From Octadecabacter dasysiphoniae (lineage in GTDB: Bacteria; Pseudomonadota; Alphaproteobacteria; Rhodobacterales; Rhodobacteraceae): a DNA stretch of 64,000 nt. Below, one piece after another: positions 51,041 through 57,946 of the stretch. The stretch lies in the NCBI RefSeq assembly GCF_021532615.1, contig NZ_JAKGAQ010000001.1, positions 434,001 to 498,000 of the forward strand, written 5' to 3'. Made by a program: the position numbers and the translations under genes. Under the pieces are notes generated by a model, which saw nothing but the letters and a program-made list of their open reading frames with translations, ran no database searches and was not told where the DNA came from. Position 1 is the stretch's first letter, and each line of letters begins with the position of its first letter.

Positions 51041-52186
51041 ATGGCCATTCTATGGAGAGCCTCCGCGCTCGCGCACCGTCACGCTGAAATCGGCGGAGAA
51101 CTTGAGGATTGGAACGGGATGGGCACCGCGTGGTTCTACGATCACACGCCCGAACGCGCCAAAGCCGACTATGAGGCGATCCGCACATCTGCGGGCCTTA
51201 TGGATGTGTCCGGCCTAAAGAAAATCCATGTCACGGGGGCCGACGCGGCCTATGTGATTGACCGCTGCACGACCCGCAACGTTGAAAAGATCGCACCGGG
51301 GCGCGCGGTTTATGCGGCGATGCTGAATTCCGATGGTAAGTTCATCGATGACTGCGTGATCTATCACTTGGCCGTCAATACATGGATGGTCGTCGTCGGC
51401 ACGGGTACGGGCATGGAATCCCTGACGGCCGTGGCGGCGGGCAAAGATTGCAACGTCCTGTTTGACGATGATCTGCACGACATCTCCTTTCAGGGGCCGA
51501 AATCCGTGGATATTCTGGCGACGCAAATCCCGGCTATCCGTGATCTCGCCTATTTTGGGATCATGCAGACGCGCCTGTTTGGTCGCGACGTTATGATTTC
51601 GCGGACAGGGTATACGGGTGAACGTGGGTATGAAATTTTCTGCCGCGCCAAAGATGCCGTGCACTTGTGGGATAACATCCTTGAAACGGGCGGCGACGAT
51701 GTGCGTCCGACGCAATTTAGCACACTCGATATGCTGCGCATCGAAAGCTATCTGCTATTTTATCCCGGCGATAACTCCGAAACCTTCCCGTTCCCGGATG
51801 AACCAGCTGGCGATACACTTTGGGAACTTGGTCTGGAATTCGTTGTGTCACCGGGCAAAGAAGGTTTTATCGGCGCCGAGAACCACTACGCCCTGCAAGG
51901 CAAAGAGCGCATCAAGATCTACGGTGTGCAGCTAACCGACAGCATGGACCAGATGGAAATGCATGCACGCGTCATGAGCGGCGGCAAAGACGTGGGCGTC
52001 ATCACCTACGGTCTGAGTTCCGAGCTTAACGGTTATTCCGTCGCCATTGCGCGCCTTGATCCATCCGTGGCGAAAGCTGGGACAAAGCTGACGGTTGTAC
52101 AGCCGGACGGCACCGAACTTGCGGCGACGGCAGAAGAAATGCCGTTCTATGACAAAGACAAATCGGTCCGCACCGCCAAGGGCTGA
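51041..52186 (+). CDS. dmmD: Dimethylamine monooxygenase-associated GcvT-like protein
   Basis: Aminomethyltransferase (GcvT) fold protein of 381 residues: AGLMDVSGLKKIHVTGADA, CTTRNVEKIAPGRAVYAAMLNSDGKFIDD, FISRTGYTGERGYEIF and an Asp in STLDMLRIE. GcvT-fold proteins bind tetrahydrofolate and trap methylene groups. It opens the operon dmmD-A-B-C, so it probably captures formaldehyde released when dimethylamine is demethylated. The run order matches the reported Ruegeria operon. Confidence 0.88.
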   Translation: MAILWRASALAHRHAEIGGELEDWNGMGTAWFYDHTPERAKADYEAIRTSAGLMDVSGLKKIHVTGADAAYVIDRCTTRNVEKIAPGRAVYAAMLNSDGKFIDDCVIYHLAVNTWMVVVGTGTGMESLTAVAAGKDCNVLFDDDLHDISFQGPKSVDILATQIPAIRDLAYFGIMQTRLFGRDVMISRTGYTGERGYEIFCRAKDAVHLWDNILETGGDDVRPTQFSTLDMLRIESYLLFYPGDNSETFPFPDEPAGDTLWELGLEFVVSPGKEGFIGAENHYALQGKERIKIYGVQLTDSMDQMEMHARVMSGGKDVGVITYGLSSELNGYSVAIARLDPSVAKAGTKLTVVQPDGTELAATAEEMPFYDKDKSVRTAKG

Positions 52187-52198
52187 TCTGCTGTTCTG

Positions 52199-52223
52199 GG
52201 CGCGGCGGGACACCTGCCGCGCC
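52199..52223 (+). other. Intercistronic stem-loop between dmmD and dmmA
   Basis: GGCGCGGC pairs perfectly with GCCGCGCC around a 9-base loop in the 59-base gap. It may separate expression levels of dmmD from the oxygenase genes. Confidence 0.5.
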
Positions 52224-52245
52224 TGATTTCCTGCACGAGGACAAG

Positions 52246-52842
52246 ATGTCGAAATTTACCTTTCCCGAAAGTATCCGCAGCCGCCCCGTCTATGGCACGC
52301 TGGAACCGCGCGCAGGTGCCGCGCATTTACTGATCGCTGACGCCCACGGCGCTGAGGCGATCCTGGATATTGCAACGCCGGATATGATGGCCAAGGCCCA
52401 TATCATCTACATCCCAAAGGGAGAGGCGTTCGAAGACAAGCTGCGCGCGCTGAACCCTGCGCAATTCTACGCTGGCCCGACCTACGGTGCCGCTGAAAGC
52501 CGCATTCACAAGGCATTGTCAGATGCGAAGATGGGTTTGCAGGTCTATCTGAGTGGCACCGAAGGTTTGATGGGGCAGGCGCAACACGCGGCCATGCAGG
52601 CTGGCATTCCGCACACCGCGATCCAGACCGAACACCGCGGATCTGTCGCGCGCCGCATGCAATGTGTGCACTGCAAAGGCATTACCGAAGACGTCGAAAT
52701 CGATCCGTTTGTCTGCGCGCACTGCGGGCTGAACTTGTTTGTGCGTGACCACTATTCGCGCCGTCTGGCCGCCTATCAAGGCGTGTGCATCGATGCCGAA
52801 GACCCGGGCAACGTGCCCGAAGCCAAGGGGATTTACGAATGA
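52246..52842 (+). CDS. dmmA: Dimethylamine monooxygenase subunit DmmA
   Basis: Protein of 198 residues. The C-terminal part has a probable zinc ribbon: two CxxC pairs, MQCVHCKGITEDV and FVCAHCGLNLFVRDH. The middle (GAEAILDIATPDMMAKAHIIYIPKG; YLSGTEGLMGQAQHAAMQAG) resembles a nucleotide- or flavin-fold segment. By position it is DmmA; its stop overlaps the DmmB start (ATGA). Confidence 0.87.
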   Translation: MSKFTFPESIRSRPVYGTLEPRAGAAHLLIADAHGAEAILDIATPDMMAKAHIIYIPKGEAFEDKLRALNPAQFYAGPTYGAAESRIHKALSDAKMGLQVYLSGTEGLMGQAQHAAMQAGIPHTAIQTEHRGSVARRMQCVHCKGITEDVEIDPFVCAHCGLNLFVRDHYSRRLAAYQGVCIDAEDPGNVPEAKGIYE

Positions 52843-53801
52843 GCGGGGCCGAGAAAATCGCTGTGACCGTCACGGATATTGTGCCACTCAACGAACTGGT
52901 TACACGGTTCGAATTCAAGCGTACCGATGGTGGGCTGTTGCCGACGTTTTCGGGCGGCGCACACACGGTGGTTGAGATGCGGGACGGTGATTTGACCCGC
53001 ATGAACCCCTATTCGCTGATGTCCGACCCGATGGATCAGACTGCCTACACAATTTCCGTGCGGCGCGACGACGAAGGGCGGGGCGGATCGCTGTTCATGC
53101 ACAGGAACGTCTCTGTCGGGGACGAAATGACCATCAGCTATCCGGTCAATCTGTTCAGCCTTGATCTGCGGGCCAAGAAACATTTGTTTGTTGCAGGTGG
53201 CATCGGGATCACCCCGTTCTTGGCGCAGATCAAACAGCTTGAAAGGTTCAATGGAAATTGGGAACTGCATTACGCCTGCCGCTCAGAGGCGCTCGGGTCG
53301 TACGTGGACGACCTGACCAGCCATCACCCCAATGAAACGCATGTTTATTACGACGATCAGGATCAGGCGATTGATCTGGTGAACCTGCTCGACGGGCAAC
53401 CGCTCGGCACGCATATCTATGTGTGTGGCCCCAAGGGGATGATCGATTGGGTGCGTGCGACGGCGGCCAAAGAAGGCTGGCCGCGAGAGGCGATCCACTA
53501 CGAAGAATTCCTTGCGCCACAGCCGGGCAAACCATTTGAGGTGAAGCTGGCCGTTTCCAACAAAGTTATCCAGGTGGGTGAACAAGAAAGCCTACTGGAA
53601 GCGATAGAGCGCGAAGGCGTAGATGCGCCCTATCTGTGTCGGGGCGGGGCCTGTGGGCAATGCGAAACCCGCGTCATTGATTACACTGGCAACTTCATTC
53701 ACCGCGATCACTGGCTTGAGGATGACGAACATGCCTCGGGAGAGAAAATCATGCCCTGTGTGTCCCGCTTTGAGGGCAAAACCCTTGTTTTGGATAGGTA
53801 G
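52839..53801 (+). CDS. dmmB: Dimethylamine monooxygenase reductase subunit DmmB (PDR/VanB type)
   Basis: Reductase of 320 residues: flavin-binding domain (TRMNPYSLMSDP), NAD-binding domain (FVAGGIGITPFLAQI; HIYVCGPKGMIDWV) and a C-terminal plant-type [2Fe-2S] ferredoxin with CRGGACGQCETRV and a final CVSRF cysteine. It passes electrons from NAD(P)H to the haem-type demethylase encoded next. The long frame's upstream start is rejected because the ATGA overlap at 52839 is clear. Confidence 0.93.
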   Translation: MSGAEKIAVTVTDIVPLNELVTRFEFKRTDGGLLPTFSGGAHTVVEMRDGDLTRMNPYSLMSDPMDQTAYTISVRRDDEGRGGSLFMHRNVSVGDEMTISYPVNLFSLDLRAKKHLFVAGGIGITPFLAQIKQLERFNGNWELHYACRSEALGSYVDDLTSHHPNETHVYYDDQDQAIDLVNLLDGQPLGTHIYVCGPKGMIDWVRATAAKEGWPREAIHYEEFLAPQPGKPFEVKLAVSNKVIQVGEQESLLEAIEREGVDAPYLCRGGACGQCETRVIDYTGNFIHRDHWLEDDEHASGEKIMPCVSRFEGKTLVLDR

Positions 53802-53804
53802 ACC

Positions 53805-54872
53805 ATGACAATTCAGTTTAACGACGAAACCTTCCGCGACGATTATTCGTTCCGCAATTCCGAATGGGCGATCAAGCGGTTCCCGTTTCCGTTTCATGAA
53901 GACAGCTACATGTATTCGGTCAACATGGAACAGCACCGTGGCGGCCCAGAAGGATCGGTCTACGAAAAGCGGTTCGATGTGGATGAACACTACGTCGCCG
54001 AAATGCGCGACCGTGCGATGGTGCTGGCCGATGATCCGCTGCGCTGCCAGTCCCTGCCGCATATGACGCTGGCGGGCTGGGATCTGCTCGAACTGATCAT
54101 GGTGTCCAAATCCGAAGACTACCCCGACCTGTTTGAGCTGTATCGCGATGGCAACAACTGGCGCTGGGTGAACAAGCCATTGGGCATCGACGACAGTTTT
54201 GTGTTCTTGGACGAAACGACGCTGCCTTACGGACCGATGGAATATATCACCCGTCAGGCTCAGGGGGATTTCTGTGTGCTGGACCAGCGCGATGATAACC
54301 TGTGGATGGATGCGGGCACGGTTACGACGCAGGCGGATTGGTCGCTGGATTTTGATATCGGTATGAATTTCTTTGAATGGCACGCGCCGGTGCCGCTGGC
54401 CCACGAAAAGGGTATCTTTGTTCGGGCGTTGAAATTCCTTCTCAACATCCAGCAGGGCGCCCCCGCGCGGCGGTTGAACTGGACGATGACGGTCAATCCG
54501 TTGCTCGATACCTCGCCTGAAAACTACCACAAATGGGGTATCCAGAAGACGACGATTACGCCTGAAAACATCGGGGCCAAACAACACCTGCGGGTGGAGC
54601 TACAGACGTTCTTTCGTTTGCCACGATCCAACGCGTTGGTCTTCCCGATCCGGTGTTATCTGTGCAATTTCCAAGACCTGATGACTGTGCCCAAATGGGG
54701 GCGCCGTCTGCACCGCGTGATCCGTGATCTGCCCGAAGAATTGGCGACGTACAAAGGCTTCATCGACAATCGCCCGATGATGTTGGACTATCTGTCAAAG
54801 TTTGATGATGGCCAGCCAACGTCTGATGGAATTTGGCCTGATCTGGACAGTGAACCGCCACTGAAAGCCTAA
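53805..54872 (+). CDS. dmmC: Dimethylamine monooxygenase catalytic subunit DmmC (DUF3445, haem-dependent oxidative N-demethylase)
   Basis: Protein of 355 residues of the DUF3445 family: IKRFPFPFHEDSYMYSVNMEQHRGG, LPYGPMEYITRQAQGDFCVLD, WSLDFDIGMNFFEWHAPVPLAHEKG, LRVELQTFFRLPRSNALVFPIRCYLC. Family members bind haem and oxidatively demethylate secondary amines. With DmmA and DmmB it converts dimethylamine to monomethylamine, which then enters the GmaS route. It begins three bases after dmmB. Confidence 0.93.
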   Translation: MTIQFNDETFRDDYSFRNSEWAIKRFPFPFHEDSYMYSVNMEQHRGGPEGSVYEKRFDVDEHYVAEMRDRAMVLADDPLRCQSLPHMTLAGWDLLELIMVSKSEDYPDLFELYRDGNNWRWVNKPLGIDDSFVFLDETTLPYGPMEYITRQAQGDFCVLDQRDDNLWMDAGTVTTQADWSLDFDIGMNFFEWHAPVPLAHEKGIFVRALKFLLNIQQGAPARRLNWTMTVNPLLDTSPENYHKWGIQKTTITPENIGAKQHLRVELQTFFRLPRSNALVFPIRCYLCNFQDLMTVPKWGRRLHRVIRDLPEELATYKGFIDNRPMMLDYLSKFDDGQPTSDGIWPDLDSEPPLKA

Positions 54873-54911
54873 GGTAAAATGGATAGAACGCGCGTCATTC
54901 AGGGTTTCAGA

Positions 54912-55649
54912 ATGATGCGCGTTTTGCTTTTGTTGGGTGCGATCTGTTGCGGAACGTCTGTTGCGGCGCAATCGTGTCGTCAGGCCCTGGTGTTGGCGCT
55001 GGATGTGTCGGGGTCGGTTAATCAGACGGAATACCGTCAACAAACCGATGGGCTGGCTGCGGCCCTTGACGCGCCAGACGTGCGCGATTTGATCCTGTCG
55101 GGGATTGAGGCCCCTGTCGTCCTTGCGGTTTATGAATGGAGTTCGCGGAACCACCAATATGTTATTCAACCTTGGATCAGGCTGGACAGTGCTGTCGCGT
55201 TGGACGCAGCAATTGCGCGCATCAGGGGCCACCGACCAGTGCGCGCGGGCCTGAAGACCGCGCTGGGCACGTCTTTGACGTTTGCGGCTGGCATGTTGGA
55301 TCAACAATCACAGTGTTGGGAATTGACGATTGATGTGTCTGGTGATGGACGCAACAACATCGGGCCAACAGCAAGGCAGGCCTATTCGCTTGGCGGGTTC
55401 GAACGTGTGACCGTGAATGCTTTGGTCGTTGGCGATCCGCTCGGCGGGACCATAGATTCAAACGGGCTGAGTGGGGAATTGCTTCGCAGCTACTTTGAAG
55501 ATGAGGTGATCCGTGGACCTCAGGCCTTTGTCATGGTCGCAAATGGTTACGGGGATTATGCCGACGCGATGCGCCTAAAGCTGATCCGCGAGCTGACCTT
55601 GCCGATGCTGGGGCAACTTAGCCTGCCTAGGCGTCCTGCGGGTAACTGA
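54912..55649 (+). CDS. DUF1194 secreted protein with von Willebrand A-like fold
   Basis: Protein of about 245 residues with a signal peptide (MMRVLLLLGAICCGTSVAAQ). The mature part shows a MIDAS-like LALDVSGSVNQTEY and a second metal-loop DVSGDGRNN, as in DUF1194 proteins of Rhodobacterales. The function is unknown. Starts at 54879, 54912 and 54915 are possible; the short ones give a cleaner signal peptide. Its 3' end overlaps the convergent XRE-cupin gene by 23 bases. Confidence 0.83.
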   Translation: MMRVLLLLGAICCGTSVAAQSCRQALVLALDVSGSVNQTEYRQQTDGLAAALDAPDVRDLILSGIEAPVVLAVYEWSSRNHQYVIQPWIRLDSAVALDAAIARIRGHRPVRAGLKTALGTSLTFAAGMLDQQSQCWELTIDVSGDGRNNIGPTARQAYSLGGFERVTVNALVVGDPLGGTIDSNGLSGELLRSYFEDEVIRGPQAFVMVANGYGDYADAMRLKLIRELTLPMLGQLSLPRRPAGN

Positions 55650-56256
55650 TGATGGAAAGATAGCGCGCTGGCAAAGCCACAAGGATTTCGGGCCCATGCG
55701 GGGCGTTCGCATCAAAGAACAGCGTATCACCGGGTTTCAAGGAATAAACGGTGTCACCATGGCGATAATCGACTTCCCCTTCGAGCATGTAAATCGTTTC
55801 GATTCCGCCATGTTGGAACGTCGGGAACACATCTGATTTATCGGACAGCGTGATCAAATAGGGTTCTACAATCACGCCGCTGGAGTTCGATCCGATATGA
55901 CCCAGCAGGTTGTATTGGTGGTTGGCGCGGGTTCCTTCGCGGTCCATCTCAACGCCTTCGCCGGCTTTCGTATGGATCGCTGCACGCTTTTCTTCAAATC
56001 CGCGAAAAAACGACGTTAGCGGCACTGACAAAGCGTCCGACAAAGACTGCAAGGTCGTCAACGACGGTGACGTGTTGCCGTTTTCAATCTTGGACAACAT
56101 CCCGATGGAAATGCCCGTGGTGGCTGACAGTTCGGCAACAGTGATTTCCTGCTTGCGCCGATACGCGCGCACTTCGCGGCCAATCGCGACTTCAAGTACC
56201 TTTTCACGAGTCTCACGAATACGGTGAGGGTCTTGCTGTAAAGTCCGGGCGTTCAT
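55627..56256 (-). CDS. XRE-family regulator with C-terminal cupin domain
   Basis: Repressor-like protein of about 209 residues. N-terminal helix-turn-helix RRKQEITVAELSATTGISIGMLSKIENGNTSPSLTTLQSLSDAL, then a cupin sensor domain (ETIYMLEGEVDYRHGD, LKPGDTLFFDANAPHGPEIL) that probably binds a small ligand. An upstream in-frame start 54 bases earlier is possible. It is divergent from the GlxA-type regulator, and the two may control the surrounding demethylation operons. Cupin-XRE proteins often regulate polyamine, amine or amino-acid catabolism. Confidence 0.9.
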   Translation of the reverse strand: MNARTLQQDPHRIRETREKVLEVAIGREVRAYRRKQEITVAELSATTGISIGMLSKIENGNTSPSLTTLQSLSDALSVPLTSFFRGFEEKRAAIHTKAGEGVEMDREGTRANHQYNLLGHIGSNSSGVIVEPYLITLSDKSDVFPTFQHGGIETIYMLEGEVDYRHGDTVYSLKPGDTLFFDANAPHGPEILVALPARYLSIISYPQDA

Positions 56257-56381
56257 TAGGAATCCAATCGAATACTCGTATCGAGATAGGTCATTGAAAT
56301 CGCCGCGCAAAGGGGCGACACAATAATTTCTTCCCGACTATGGCCTAGCGTAGCATTAATTTTTCTTGTTAGGATAATTTT

Positions 56382-57386
56382 ATGCCTGACACTAATATCA
56401 CCACCATTGGCTTTCTGATCTTCCCCGGTTTTCCGATGTCCTGTCTGACCTCGATGATCGAACCTTTGCGCGTGGCAAATGAAATCAACGGCACGGATGT
56501 TTTTGGCTGGAAACTGGTGTCAGAAGATGGTGGGCGGGTGCAGGCCAGTGCGAACGTCTGGTTTGAACCGGACCTGTCTTTGGCGGACTGCGGGGCGCTT
56601 GATCAATTGTTTGTCCTCAGCGGGCCGACGTCTCAGTTTGAGGCGCAACAAAAGTCCAACGGGCAATTGCGCAAGCTGGCGCGCCACGGCGTGGCAATGG
56701 GTGCGATTAGCGGCGGTATCTTTCCATTGGCCCGTGCGGGGTTGTTGGATGGGCAGGTCACGTCTGTGCATTGGTGCTATGAGGCGGCGTTCAGTGCGGA
56801 GTTTCCGCATATTGCGGCAACGGAACATGTTATTGCGATGGGGGGCAAATGCCTGACGGCATCCGGGGCCGCGGCTGCGTTTGATCTGTCGCTGCATCTG
56901 ATCGATGAGGCGATAAACGCAGACACGGCCACCGAAGTGGCCTGTTGGTTTCAGCATCCAGTGGTGCGCGGGCAGGGGGTAACGCAGCGCAAGCCGACGT
57001 TTGCAGCGGAAATCACCAACGATATGCTGCCCGATATCGTTCGCAGATCGATTGATATCTTTACGGCCAACATTGAATACCCGCTGAAAATATCCGAGGT
57101 TGCGGCGGAAATCGGCGTATCATTGCGCCAGCTTGAACGGGTTTTTTTACAGGCCACGGGCAAGACGCCGCTGGGGTATTACAAATCAATCCGCATGCAC
57201 AAAGCACGGCATTTGTTGCTGTATGGCAAGGACAACATGATCCAGATTGCACTGGCGGTTGGCTATTCCAGCACAGCCACCATGAGCCGTACCTACATGG
57301 AAGAATTCGGCATCTTGCCCAAGGATGATCGTAAGAAAATCAATATGTTCCGCGTCAAAGAAAACACAGTTCTGCCCCAAGCCTAG
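56382..57386 (+). CDS. GlxA-family AraC-type regulator (GATase1-like + HTH)
   Basis: Regulator of 334 residues: an amidotransferase-like N-terminal domain (TTIGFLIFPGFPMSCLTSMIEPLRVANE; LTASGAAAAFDLSLHLI) and a C-terminal AraC helix-turn-helix (SEVAAEIGVSLRQLERVFLQATGKTPLGYYKSIRMHKARHLL). Related GbdR/SouR/CdhR regulators of pseudomonads sense betaine, sarcosine or carnitine. Convergent with the sarcosine-oxidase-type operon (four-base overlap), so it is a candidate activator of that operon. AGGA before the ATG supports the start. Confidence 0.9.
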   Translation: MPDTNITTIGFLIFPGFPMSCLTSMIEPLRVANEINGTDVFGWKLVSEDGGRVQASANVWFEPDLSLADCGALDQLFVLSGPTSQFEAQQKSNGQLRKLARHGVAMGAISGGIFPLARAGLLDGQVTSVHWCYEAAFSAEFPHIAATEHVIAMGGKCLTASGAAAAFDLSLHLIDEAINADTATEVACWFQHPVVRGQGVTQRKPTFAAEITNDMLPDIVRRSIDIFTANIEYPLKISEVAAEIGVSLRQLERVFLQATGKTPLGYYKSIRMHKARHLLLYGKDNMIQIALAVGYSSTATMSRTYMEEFGILPKDDRKKINMFRVKENTVLPQA

Positions 57387-57946
57387 GCGGTTGAGTAGGC
57401 CGCCGCGATCAGCGCATGATGCAGCGTCGCCGCTGAGGCACGCGGACCAAGGATGCGGACATGATCATCGTCTGCGCGCCGGATCACGAAACATCCGAGT
57501 TGGTGAACGACGGTGCGGCGCACATCGCCTGACTCCATCTGGCGGATCGGGATGTTGCACAGCCGTTCGCACATGTCTTCCATTGCTGCACCGCGCAGAT
57601 CAAAACAAACCCAAGCGCCTGATTGTTCGGTGACAGACGCGCTGTCACCGAAGTGGTCTTTCAACTGATCGGCGAGCAGTTCATGCGTGTTACGCGGCGC
57701 GCCCAGCATCCATTGCGCGGGGCCCATGCAAAATCCGGCCTCTGGGTCACGCAGTACGGCCCGCCCGATGGCAGGCACGGCACCCAGCAGTTGTCTTAAC
57801 GCTTTTTCACAGGCCGCTTCTTTGCCCAAACGTGCAACGACAGACGCTAACGCAAGGCCATCGTTTTCCTCGATGGTGATGTGATCGAAGGCATCAACGC
57901 GCGGTTCAGTGCCGCCCAATGCGGTTATTGGCGTAAGATCATGCAC
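57383..57946 (-). CDS. mgdD: Sarcosine-oxidase-type gamma subunit (N-methylglutamate dehydrogenase MgdD)
   Basis: Protein of 187 residues of the SoxG family, distantly related to the folate-binding GcvT part: MGPAQWMLGA and WVCFDLRGAAMEDM with CERLCNIPI. It is the last gene of the run B-D-A-G and overlaps the alpha-subunit gene by eight bases. In this cluster the tetramer most likely oxidises N-methylglutamate, so I use the mgd name; sarcosine oxidase (soxG) is the alternative. Confidence 0.85.
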   Translation of the reverse strand: MHDLTPITALGGTEPRVDAFDHITIEENDGLALASVVARLGKEAACEKALRQLLGAVPAIGRAVLRDPEAGFCMGPAQWMLGAPRNTHELLADQLKDHFGDSASVTEQSGAWVCFDLRGAAMEDMCERLCNIPIRQMESGDVRRTVVHQLGCFVIRRADDDHVRILGPRASAATLHHALIAAAYSTA

